16,278 nt of DNA from DASPWW01 sp035637595 (GCA_035637595.1 DASPWW010000017.1:1-16278), one strand, 5' to 3'. Shown: positions 6,914 to 14,015, counted from the stretch's first letter. The notes: generated by a model not told the origin, from the letters alone. Numbers and translations: made by a program.

Positions 6914-9900
6914 ACGGCGACGGTTCTTCGGTCGCGGTCGCAAGGAGGAGGAGCCGCAGACACCGCCCGAGGGGGTGCCCGTCGCACCTGGCCCGGAAGC
7001 GGGTGAGGGCTCGGACACCGAGATCCGCGAGCAGGTCGGTTACGGGTCCGACCCTGGCTCCTCGGGCGCAGCGCCTACCGCCGCTCCACCCTCCCCGGTC
7101 CCCCCGGGCGAGCGCCGCGGCGACACCTCGGAGCGAATCCGCGTCGCCGCCATGAACGCCGCGCAGCACGCCGAGCAGCGCGCGATCGACGAGATCATGG
7201 CCCTCGAGCAGGATCTCGAGCGCGCAAAGGAGGAGTCGGCGAGCAAGCTCAGCGAGATCGAAGGCCGGCTGCGCTCCGCCGAGGCGCGAGCCCAGAGCGC
7301 CGAGCAGCGCGCCCGGGAGGCGACGGCGGGAGCGCAGCAGCTCGAGGCTCGCCTGCGCGAAGCCGAGGAGGCCAGCAAGGGCTCGCCGGACGCCGTGCGG
7401 GAGCTCGAGCAGAGACTTCACGAGGCCGAGGCCCGGGCCGCTGTCGCACAACGCGAGGCGGCCGGCGCGCAGGAGATCGAGCAGCGACTGCGTGAGGCGA
7501 CCGAGCGCGGACGCCTCGAGGCGGTCGGCGCGATGCGGGACGTGGAGCGCCGCCTGCACGAAGCCGAGGAGCGCGCCAACAAGGCCGAAGAACGCGCCCT
7601 CGCCGCGGAGCAGAAGGCCGAGCAGGCGCCCGCCGATGGAGACCAGCGCCTGCGCGAGGCCGAGGAGCGCGCCCGCAAGGCCGAGGAGGAGGCGAGACGG
7701 CTCGCCGAGGAGCGCGAGAAGACCGTTGTCGAGGCCCGCGATGCGGCCGCCGAGTGGTTGCGCGAGCAGATGCGCTCCGTCAAGCGCGACGCCGAGAGGC
7801 GCGCGCAGGAGCGAACCCGAGAGCTGCGCCACGAGGTCGAGGAACGGATGCGCGAGGAGGCCGAGCAACGGCTGCGCGCGCAGGCGGACAAACTCGAGCG
7901 CGAGGCCGACCGGCGCGTCCGCGAAGAGCTCGAGGCCGGAAAGCGCGAGCCAGGCCCCACCGCGGCGGGCTCACCCGAGCTGACCGCCCAGCTCGAGCAG
8001 GAGCAGGCCGCCGCCACCGAGGCGCTGCGCAAGGCGCTCGACGAGCTCCAGCAGGCGGAGGAACGGGCGACCCAGGCCAAGCGGGAACAGGCCGAGGCCG
8101 AGCGGAGGGCGCGCGAGGACGCAGATCGGCGCGTCGAAGAGGAGACCGCCGAGCTGACGCGGGAGCTGAAGCTGCTCCAGGGAGACTTCGAAGAGCAGGT
8201 CCGCGAGGCGGAGGCCCGCGGCCGCCGCCAGGCCGAGGACCGGAGCCGCGCGGAGGCCGAGCGGCGGGCGCGCGAGGCGACGGAGGCGGCCCGCCGCGAG
8301 CTCGAGGATCGGGCGCTTCAGTCGGCAGAGACGACGCGCCGCGAGGTCGAGGAGCGCGCCCGCGCCGCGGCGAAGGAGGCGGCTCGCATCGAGCTCATCC
8401 GGATCCGCGACGAGGCCGACGAACGCGCGGCGCGAGAAGTCGACGTGGCGCGCAAGGCCGCCGAGGAGCGCTTCTCCGCCGAGCTTGTCGCAAGGGAGCG
8501 CGAGATCGAGGAGCTGCGTGCCGAGAAGACCCAGATCATCGAGAGCTCCGATCGCCGCCTCGAGGAGATCGAGGCGCGCGCCAACGCCGCGGCGCAGCGC
8601 GTCGCGGAGGCCGAGCAGCAGTTTGCCAAGGAGACCGAGCGCCTCCAGGAGCACGCGCAGAAGCGAATCGGCGAGGAGACCGAGCGCGCCCGGGCCGCCG
8701 CCAAGCAGGTGGCGCAGACCCGGATCGCCGAGCGCGAGCAGGAGCTGGAGCGAGCGCGCAAGGAGATCGACGACCGCCTGACCTCCGCTGTCGAGCAGGC
8801 GCGCGCCGAGACCGAGAAGCGGGTGCACGCCGAGGCCGACGAGCGCCTGCGGTCCGAGACCGAGCGCTTGCGCACCGAGGCCGAGCAGGAGCGCACCCGC
8901 ACGGTGGAGGAGGCGCGCAAGGAGGTCGAGGAGCAGTCCGCGGGGGAGATCACCGCTCTCGAGGAACGGCTCAACCGCCACGGCGCCGAGCAGGCCCAGG
9001 TCCTCGCGGAGGCCGAGCGCAAGGTGCAGGACGCCGAGGAGCGCGCGCGGCAGGCCGAGAGCGCCGCCGCGGAGCACGAGCTCGGCGTCAGAAGCGCGGC
9101 GACGCAATGGCTGCGCGGGCAGACCAACGCGCTGCGGCGAGAGGGCGAGCGCGAGGTCAAGGGGAAGATCGACGAGACGGTCGCGGCCGCGGAGGAGCGC
9201 GTGGCGGCGCGGTGGGACGAGCGGCTGCGCGCCGAGGCGGAGAGGCTCGAGAAGGAGGGCGCCCTCAACGCGGATCGAGCCGCATCAGAGGCCCGGCAGC
9301 AGGCCGAGCAGGAATCCCAGCGGGCCCTGGAGGCCAAGGAGGCCGAGCACGGCGAGGAGGTCGCGCGACTCGAGAACGAGCTCCACATGACGAGCCGCCA
9401 GCTCGAGGAGGCCCAGGATCGCGCCGCGGCGTCCGAGCAGCGCGCCAAGCAGACCGAGGCCGAGACGCGCCGCCAGCTCGAGCGCGGGCGCGACGCCCGC
9501 ATCCAGGAGCTAGACACGCAACTCGGCGCCGTGACCGAGCAGGCGAGCGGCGCCGAGGAGCGCGCCCGCGTCGCGAAGGTGACGACCGGCTTCACGCCCC
9601 CGGAGGGAACGCCGCTTATCTCCGTGCCCGACGAGGAGCCCGAGGAGGTCCCGGCCGAGGAGCGTCTCGAACGGGCGCGCGTCGAGCAGGCGCCCGCCGA
9701 GGAGCCGCCCGCCGAGGAGCCGCCCGCCGAGGAGCCGACGCCGCCGGAGGAGCAGCCGGCGGAGCCCGAGGCCGCGCCCTCAGCCGAAGACCCGGCGGCC
9801 GAGACGGAGGAGCGTGAGCAGGCGCAGGCCCGGCGGCCACGGCGCGAGCGACGCTGGACGTTCGGCCTCGTCGGTCGCCGCCGCCAGGAGCCCCCGCCGG

Positions 9901-10289
9901 AGGCGGAGGAGGCCGAGAGCGAGGCGCCCGAGGCCGAAGCGGAGCTGGCCGAGACTGAGGCGGATGCGGCCGAGGCCGTCGAGGCGGAGGCGCCCGAACC
10001 GGAAGCGCCGCCCGAGCCCGAGCCGCCGGCCCCAGAGCCAGAGCAACCCGAGCCCGAGCCCGAGCCCGAGCCGGTCGCTGCCGCGCCGGCCGAGGATGGC
10101 GACCGCCTCGATCTGAACCGCGGCAGCTTCGAGCAGTTCCGCGAGCTGGGAATGTCGGTCACCCAGGCCAAGCGGGTCCTCACCTACCGCGACCGCGAGG
10201 ACGGCTTCGACTCGGTCGAGGAGCTCGACAACGTGCCCGGCTTCCCGCGCGCCTTCCTCGCCGATCTGAAGCTCCGCCTGAAGGTCTAG
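6909..10289 (+). CDS. Giant coiled-coil protein with C-terminal helix-hairpin-helix module
   Basis: An 1126-aa protein of unknown function. Order: basic-aromatic N-terminus MARRRFFGRGRK (1-12), Pro/Gly-rich linker to about 78, an Arg/Glu/Ala coiled coil (about 82-890, with repeats such as RLREAEERARKAEEEA), then a disordered acidic Pro/Glu region with PAEEP x3 (929-943) and an EP-dipeptide run. A second basic-aromatic patch, RRPRRERRWTFGLVGRRR (975-992), interrupts that region. Residues about 1067-1126 resemble the ComEA-type HHH domain (LDLNRGSFEQFRELGM...DGFDSVEELDNVPGFP). A rod of this length would span roughly 120 nm (inference). It has no signal peptide or membrane segment, so it is cytoplasmic. 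Start is ATG 6909; the upstream in-frame extension is a shadow of the divergent gene. A cytoskeletal, polar or chromosome-associated scaffold is possible but unproven. Confidence 0.85.
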   Translation: MARRRFFGRGRKEEEPQTPPEGVPVAPGPEAGEGSDTEIREQVGYGSDPGSSGAAPTAAPPSPVPPGERRGDTSERIRVAAMNAAQHAEQRAIDEIMALEQDLERAKEESASKLSEIEGRLRSAEARAQSAEQRAREATAGAQQLEARLREAEEASKGSPDAVRELEQRLHEAEARAAVAQREAAGAQEIEQRLREATERGRLEAVGAMRDVERRLHEAEERANKAEERALAAEQKAEQAPADGDQRLREAEERARKAEEEARRLAEEREKTVVEARDAAAEWLREQMRSVKRDAERRAQERTRELRHEVEERMREEAEQRLRAQADKLEREADRRVREELEAGKREPGPTAAGSPELTAQLEQEQAAATEALRKALDELQQAEERATQAKREQAEAERRAREDADRRVEEETAELTRELKLLQGDFEEQVREAEARGRRQAEDRSRAEAERRAREATEAARRELEDRALQSAETTRREVEERARAAAKEAARIELIRIRDEADERAAREVDVARKAAEERFSAELVAREREIEELRAEKTQIIESSDRRLEEIEARANAAAQRVAEAEQQFAKETERLQEHAQKRIGEETERARAAAKQVAQTRIAEREQELERARKEIDDRLTSAVEQARAETEKRVHAEADERLRSETERLRTEAEQERTRTVEEARKEVEEQSAGEITALEERLNRHGAEQAQVLAEAERKVQDAEERARQAESAAAEHELGVRSAATQWLRGQTNALRREGEREVKGKIDETVAAAEERVAARWDERLRAEAERLEKEGALNADRAASEARQQAEQESQRALEAKEAEHGEEVARLENELHMTSRQLEEAQDRAAASEQRAKQTEAETRRQLERGRDARIQELDTQLGAVTEQASGAEERARVAKVTTGFTPPEGTPLISVPDEEPEEVPAEERLERARVEQAPAEEPPAEEPPAEEPTPPEEQPAEPEAAPSAEDPAAETEEREQAQARRPRRERRWTFGLVGRRRQEPPPEAEEAESEAPEAEAELAETEADAAEAVEAEAPEPEAPPEPEPPAPEPEQPEPEPEPEPVAAAPAEDGDRLDLNRGSFEQFRELGMSVTQAKRVLTYRDREDGFDSVEELDNVPGFPRAFLADLKLRLKV
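7737..7910 (+). repeat. Internal protein duplication, copy A (residues 277-334)
   Basis: This segment, centred on AAEWLREQ (Trp 283), aligns without gaps to copy B at 9090-9263. I count about 22 identical residues of 58 by hand, including the shared Trp-Leu-Arg-x-Gln and RLRAxAxxLExE. The coiled coil has almost no other Trp, so the match is unlikely to be only compositional. Confidence 0.6.
9090..9263 (+). repeat. Internal protein duplication, copy B (residues 728-785)
   Basis: Partner of the segment at 7737-7910, centred on AATQWLRGQ (Trp 734), exactly 451 residues downstream and ungapped. It carries an additional Trp (VAARWDERL). See copy A for the match. Confidence 0.6.
9693..9737 (+). 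repeat. Three tandem 15-bp units encoding PAEEP
   Basis: The unit CCCGCCGAGGAGCCG occurs three times head to tail and encodes PAEEP x3 (residues 929-943) in the acidic linker of the coiled-coil protein. Perfect DNA identity suggests recent slippage. Copy number may vary between strains. Confidence 0.85.
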
Positions 10290-10296
10290 GTCGGGG

Positions 10297-10767
10297 CTAG
10301 GTAGCGCGCAGGACCTGGATGGCGCGGACCAGCGCGGCGATTGCGAGCGCCGCGCCGGCCACGAACAGCGCGACCTTGGGTATCGCGACGGCGTGCGCGG
10401 CATCGACGGCGCCGGACGAAGCCGAATCGGTCGCGGAGAGCAGCAGCGTGTTCTCGATCGCGTCGAAGACGCCCGCCGCGGCGAGACAGAGCGGCGCGAG
10501 CCTGATCCACAGCGGCGGCGAACCGTCGCCGAGCGTGGTGCCAAAGCGCCAGATCGCAATCGGCGACAGGATCGCGTAGAGGACGATGAACAGGTAGTCG
10601 GCTGCCAGGAAGGCGCGCGCGTCGTCGCTTCGCGCCACCAGCTCGTCGGCGTCGATGTCCTGGATGTCGGGCTCGAACGCGATAAGGAGCACGATCCCCA
10701 GGACGAGCGTCGCCGCGAACAGCCCGACGAACGCCAGGGCGCGCGATCGGATCACGTCACCCGTCAC
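10297..10767 (-). CDS. Four-helix membrane protein, unknown function
   Basis: A 156-aa integral membrane protein without a family name I can give. Hydrophobic segments lie at residues about 10-31, 52-74, 86-110 and 128-152. An acidic loop follows TM1 (EPDIQDIDADELVARSDDA), and TM3 carries a polar FDAIEN motif that looks functional. The GTG at 10767 overlaps the end of the deacetylase gene by 11 nt. A second GTG at 10755 sits one base after that gene's TGA; either would give translational coupling. The in-frame ORF extends further upstream, but that part only shadows the deacetylase. It converges on the coiled-coil gene with a 7-nt gap between stop codons and no visible terminator. Confidence 0.75.
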   Translation of the reverse strand: MTGDVIRSRALAFVGLFAATLVLGIVLLIAFEPDIQDIDADELVARSDDARAFLAADYLFIVLYAILSPIAIWRFGTTLGDGSPPLWIRLAPLCLAAAGVFDAIENTLLLSATDSASSGAVDAAHAVAIPKVALFVAGAALAIAALVRAIQVLRAT

Positions 10768-11788
10768 GCCGGGACTCCGCCGTGGCCCGCAGGGCCGGCC
10801 AATGCGAGGCGACCCGATCGATGTAGGGATCGGCGGGACCGGCCGGGGCGTTGCGTGGGACGTCTGAGCCGGCCAACGCCCCGATCGTCGCCACGACCGA
10901 TGCCGCGAGCGCGTCGAGGTCGTAGCCGCCCTCGAGGCAGACCAGCACGGGGGCCTCGAGCTCGGCCGCGAGGTCGCGCATCGAGGCCGCCATGTCCGCG
11001 TATGCCTCCTCGTCGAGGCGGCATTGCGCCAGCGGATCGGCGCGATGGGCGTCATAGCCGGCCGAGATCGCCACGAGCCCCGGACGGTACTCGCGCGCGA
11101 CGGGCAAGACGACGTGCTGGACGAGGGCGAGGAACTCGTCGGGCCCGGCCCCCGGAGGCACCGGCAGGTTGAGCGTGTAGCCCTCCCCGGCTCCGCTTCC
11201 GACCTCGGACGCGGCGCCGGTGCCGGGAAACAGCGGGCTCTGGTGGATGCTCGCGTAGAGGACGTCGGGGGACTCGTAGAAGATCGCCGCCGTCCCGTTG
11301 CCGTGGTGAACGTCCCAATCGAGGATCAGGACGCGCTCGACGCCGTGCTCGGCAAGCGCGTGCGCCGCGGCGACCGCGATGTTGTTGAACAGGCAGAAGC
11401 CCATCGCCGTGGCGGGCTCGGCATGGTGGCCGGGGGGCCGCAGGCCGCAAAACGACAGGCGCTCGCCGTCGGCGAGCATCCGGTCGGCGGCGTGCACGGC
11501 GCCGCCGGCGGCGTGCAGCGCTGCCTTCCAGGATCCGGCGCTGGCGATCGTGTCGAGGTCGATCCAGCCGCCGCCGCCCTCACACAGCTCACGTATCGCG
11601 TCCACGTGCTGCTCCGAATGGACGCGCAGCAGCTGGTCGCGCGTCGCTTGTGGTGCCTCGACGCGCTCGAGCCCGAGCCAGTCCTGGCGCTCGAGCGCCG
11701 CCTCGATCGTGCGCAGGCGGTCGCTGTTCTCGGGATGACCGCCGGTGTCGTGGTCGAACGAGGAGGGGTGGTGCAGGTAGAGGGGCAT
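10757..11788 (-). CDS. Zinc-dependent histone-deacetylase-family amidohydrolase
   Basis: A 343-aa member of the HDAC/acetylpolyamine amidohydrolase/AcuC superfamily, which removes acetyl groups from amines or lysines with Zn2+. Key residues are present: the His dyad in RPPGHHA (His 121, His 122), GFCLFNN (130-136), the zinc ligands Asp 159 and His 161 in DWDVHHGNGT, the third zinc ligand Asp 246 in SAGYDAHRADPL, and the catalytic Tyr 289 in EGGYDLDAL. HPENSDRLRTIEAAL near the N-terminus is typical. The substrate (acetylpolyamine, acetyl-lysine protein or small molecule) cannot be told from sequence alone. The ATG at 11788 has only a weak GTGGG upstream. It is divergent from nadB across 22 bp and coupled to the downstream membrane protein. 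Confidence 0.93.
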   Translation of the reverse strand: MPLYLHHPSSFDHDTGGHPENSDRLRTIEAALERQDWLGLERVEAPQATRDQLLRVHSEQHVDAIRELCEGGGGWIDLDTIASAGSWKAALHAAGGAVHAADRMLADGERLSFCGLRPPGHHAEPATAMGFCLFNNIAVAAAHALAEHGVERVLILDWDVHHGNGTAAIFYESPDVLYASIHQSPLFPGTGAASEVGSGAGEGYTLNLPVPPGAGPDEFLALVQHVVLPVAREYRPGLVAISAGYDAHRADPLAQCRLDEEAYADMAASMRDLAAELEAPVLVCLEGGYDLDALAASVVATIGALAGSDVPRNAPAGPADPYIDRVASHWPALRATAESRRDG

Positions 11789-11795
11789 CGCCCAC

Positions 11796-11802
11796 TACCG
11801 TA
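11796..11802. promoter_or_regulatory. Overlapping divergent -10 candidates (TACCGTA)
   Basis: TACCGT (plus, 11796-11801) and TACGGT (minus, 11802-11797) both fit the TANNNT -10 pattern and overlap by five bases in the 22-bp gap. They would place starts at about 11808 (nadB) and 11790 (deacetylase), giving leaders of only 2-3 nt. No -35 elements were identified. Confidence 0.35.
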
Positions 11803-11810
11803 ACCGCGCC

Positions 11811-13271
11811 CTGGCACGCGAAGCCTCGACATCGAGGGCCACTGACTGCGACGTCGCGGTCGTCGGCGCGGGCGCGGCCGGCCTCTTCGCCGCCTGGTCG
11901 GCCGCCGAGCGCGGCGCGCGGGTCCGCCTCGTGTCGCGAAAGCCGCTCGCCGAGAGCGCGAGCTTCTGGGCCCAGGGGGGCCTCGCCGCGGCCCTGGCCG
12001 CCGACGACTCCCCGGATCGCCACGCCGAGGACACGCTGATCGCCGGCCGGGGCGCCTGCCGCGCCTCGGCGGTCGAGGTGCTCGCGCGAGAGGCGCCTGG
12101 AGCGGTCGCCGAGCTGCGGCGGCTCGGGGTCCGCTTCGACACCGAGCCCGGGGGCAGCCTCGCCCTGGGGCTGGAGGGAGGCCACTCGGCGCGGCGCATC
12201 GTCCACGCCGGAGGCAGCGAGACCGGCCGCGCGTTGACCGGCCGCCTCGCCGAGCTCGTCTCAGCGCACCCGGGGATCGAGGTCATGGAGGGGGCCTCGG
12301 CCGAGGCGCTGTGGAGCGACGGCGAGCGCTGCGCCGGAGTGGTGACCGACCGGGGACCGCTGGCCGCTGCCGCGACGGTCGTCGCGACCGGCGGGGCCGC
12401 GGCGCTCTGGGAGCGCAGCACGAATCCATGGGGCGCGATCGGCGCCGGGATCGTCCTGGCGCACGCCGCGGGCGCCGACGTCGCCGACCTCGAGCTGTGC
12501 CAGTTTCACCCCACCGCGCTGGCGCTACCGGGTCACGCGCTCGACGGGTCGCTGCTCACCGAGGCGATCCGAGGCGAGGGCGCGACGCTGCTCGACGCGC
12601 AGGGCCGGCGATTTACCGATGAGCTCGCGCCGCGCGACCAGGTCACGGAGGCGATCCTCGATCGAATGGCGGCCGACGGGCGCGACTCGGTGTGGCTCGA
12701 CATGCGCGCGATCGATCCGGGTGGATTTCCGAACGTCGTGGCGATGCTGGGCGAGGCGGGGTTCGACGCCGCCGCCGAGCTGGTCCCAGTCGCCCCGGCC
12801 GCCCATTACCTGATGGGTGGGGTGGCGACCGACCTCGAGGGCCGCTCTACTCTGCCCGGGCTGTACGCGGTCGGCGAGTGCGCTTGCACCGGCCTGCACG
12901 GCGCCAACCGGCTGGCTTCCAACTCGCTCAGCGAGTGCTTCGTGTTCGGGGCGCGTGCGGCTCGGGCCGCGGTCGCGGAGCGCCCCGCGGGCGAGCCGGC
13001 GATTCCCCACTGGCGGTTCGAGCCCCCGACGAGCGAGACGCGGCGCGCGATGTGGACCTGCGCCGGACCCCGCCGCGAGCCGCTCAGGCTCGAGCAGCTG
13101 CTCGCCGACGCCTACCCGCTTGCCCGCCTGATCGCCGCCAGCGCGCAGGCGCGCGCCGAGTCCCGCGGCGCCCATCGACGCCCGGATCACCCCCATCCCG
13201 ATCCCGCCCTCGACGGCGTTCACTTCGTCTGCGGCACGGACGGGGCCCCGCGTGCCGAGCGCTGGATCTAG
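11811..13271 (+). CDS. nadB: L-aspartate oxidase
   Basis: A flavoprotein that oxidises L-aspartate to iminoaspartate, the first step of de novo NAD synthesis. Counting from CTG 11811 (486 aa): FAD dinucleotide fold VVGAGAAG (17-24), WAQGGLAAAL (from 53), CQFHPTAL (230-237), EAIRGEGA (from 251), PRDQVTEAI, HYLMGG (His 332), GRSTLPGLYAVGECACTG, and HGANRLASNSLSECFVFG (Arg 367). A shortened C-terminal helical domain ends with ESRGAHRRPDHP. Subunit motifs favour NadB over SdhA/FrdA. The first GTG (11931) would delete the FAD-binding glycines, so it cannot be the true start. The frame is open back to the TAG at 11778 but has no ATG, GTG or TTG. CTG 11811 is my best guess, and a base error in the sequence is possible. 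No nadA or nadC is adjacent. Confidence 0.88.
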   Translation: MAREASTSRATDCDVAVVGAGAAGLFAAWSAAERGARVRLVSRKPLAESASFWAQGGLAAALAADDSPDRHAEDTLIAGRGACRASAVEVLAREAPGAVAELRRLGVRFDTEPGGSLALGLEGGHSARRIVHAGGSETGRALTGRLAELVSAHPGIEVMEGASAEALWSDGERCAGVVTDRGPLAAAATVVATGGAAALWERSTNPWGAIGAGIVLAHAAGADVADLELCQFHPTALALPGHALDGSLLTEAIRGEGATLLDAQGRRFTDELAPRDQVTEAILDRMAADGRDSVWLDMRAIDPGGFPNVVAMLGEAGFDAAAELVPVAPAAHYLMGGVATDLEGRSTLPGLYAVGECACTGLHGANRLASNSLSECFVFGARAARAAVAERPAGEPAIPHWRFEPPTSETRRAMWTCAGPRREPLRLEQLLADAYPLARLIAASAQARAESRGAHRRPDHPHPDPALDGVHFVCGTDGAPRAERWI

Positions 13272-13284
13272 TTGTTTTGCAGGC

Positions 13285-13301
13285 TTAACATGGCCTTAAC
13301 A
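13285..13301 (+). promoter_or_regulatory. TTAACA direct repeat, 11-bp period
   Basis: TTAACA at 13285-13290 and 13296-13301, separated by 5 bp, lie within the longer near-repeat GGCTTAACA / GGCCTTAACA. Two hexamers on an 11-bp period is the layout bound by OmpR/PhoB-family regulators, and TTAACA is the Bacillus Pho-box hexamer. It lies about 100 bp upstream of the NGH-rich gene. The regulator is inference. Confidence 0.4.
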
Positions 13302-13350
13302 CACCGCTCTTTTTCCTTCACGGGCGTGTTGAGACACTCGCACGGCATAT

Positions 13351-13375
13351 CCCCGGAGGCAGGACGCTCCCGGGG
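13351..13375 (+). promoter_or_regulatory. Leader hairpin before the NGH-rich gene
   Basis: CCCCGGAG pairs with CT(C)CCGGGG with a single bulged C and an 8-nt loop, 22 nt before ATG 13398. It could affect leader stability or translation. I could not match it to a known riboswitch. Confidence 0.4.
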
Positions 13376-13397
13376 CAGGAAAGGGGTAGCAGGAGAC

Positions 13398-14006
13398 ATG
13401 TACAGGTTCAGCCGCTCGATCTACCGGGACTTGGCGCCGTACGTGATCGCCGATCCCGTGAACGGGAACGGGCGCGGAAACGGGAATGGCCACGTCTCGC
13501 TGAACGGGAACCGCCACGTCGACACGAGCGCAAACGGCCACGCCCACAGCAACGGCCACGCCAACGGAAGCCATGCCAACGGCGACGTCCCGGCGGACGG
13601 GAGCGCCTCCACCAACCGCCAGCGCCTGCTCGAGGCCTGTGAGGCCGCGATGCGCAGGCTGGCCTACGACCGCCGCTACTTCGCGCACCCGGCGCGCTCG
13701 CTGTTCGGCGAGGTGCGGATGCTCTTCCCGATCCAGGAGCAGGATCGGGTCTTCAGGGTCATCGACCGCAACATCAATCTCGCGATCGAGCACCTCGCCC
13801 AGCTTCCCGGGGACGGAGTCGGCCTCGACGGGCAGCCGAGCGAGTGCCGCGCGCACACCCGCAAGGGAACGCCCTGCCGGCGCCAACCGCTTCCCGGTAG
13901 GGACTATTGCCCGTCGCACAAGCACCTCGAGGAGCCGCTCGAGCAGCTCGACGAGCAAGACGAGCAACCGGCGGAGCAGCTCGACGCCGTGAGCGCCCCC
14001 GCCTAG
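13398..14006 (+). CDS. NGH-rich linker protein with CCCH zinc knuckle
   Basis: A 202-aa protein I cannot name. Parts: N-terminal amphipathic segment MYRFSRSIYRDLAPYVI (1-17); a low-complexity Asn/Gly/His linker (22-62) with repeated NGNG, NGH and ANG units; a helical core (72-135, QRLLEACEAAMRRLAYDRR ... RVFRVIDRNINLAIEHL) with an LFGEVRMLFPI centre; then a C-x-H-TRKGTPC...YCPSH segment. There Cys 150, Cys 160, Cys 171 and His 174 are spaced like known 'CxxxTxxGxxC...CxxH' zinc knuckles. The tail is acidic and Gln/Glu rich (LEEPLEQLDEQDEQ). ATG 13398 is chosen because AGGAG/AAAGGGG lies directly upstream and because codons before it look non-coding. It stands alone behind a 126-nt leader region with repeats and a hairpin. 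A nucleic-acid-binding or membrane-associated regulatory role is possible but not shown. Confidence 0.82.
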   Translation: MYRFSRSIYRDLAPYVIADPVNGNGRGNGNGHVSLNGNRHVDTSANGHAHSNGHANGSHANGDVPADGSASTNRQRLLEACEAAMRRLAYDRRYFAHPARSLFGEVRMLFPIQEQDRVFRVIDRNINLAIEHLAQLPGDGVGLDGQPSECRAHTRKGTPCRRQPLPGRDYCPSHKHLEEPLEQLDEQDEQPAEQLDAVSAPA

Positions 14007-14015
14007 ATCCAGCTT

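Noticed and set aside
9693..9737. Tandem 15-bp repeat as a CRISPR or VNTR locus
   Set aside because: The units are contiguous, in frame and encode PAEEP inside a linker. There are no spacers.
7754..9817. Long open frames of hundreds of codons in other frames and on the minus strand of the coiled-coil gene
   Set aside because: They are Arg/Gly/Ser-rich or repetitive shadows caused by GC-rich, stop-poor codon use, with no domain or ribosome binding site. The plus frame from 6909 has recognisable heptads and an HHH domain.
11931..11933. GTG as the start of nadB
   Set aside because: It would remove the FAD-binding GAGAAG loop that is plainly encoded in frame just upstream.
13321..13397. Leader of the NGH-rich gene as a known riboswitch
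   Set aside because: I compared it mentally with cobalamin, SAM, glycine, ydaO and c-di-GMP consensus pieces and found no match beyond a simple hairpin.
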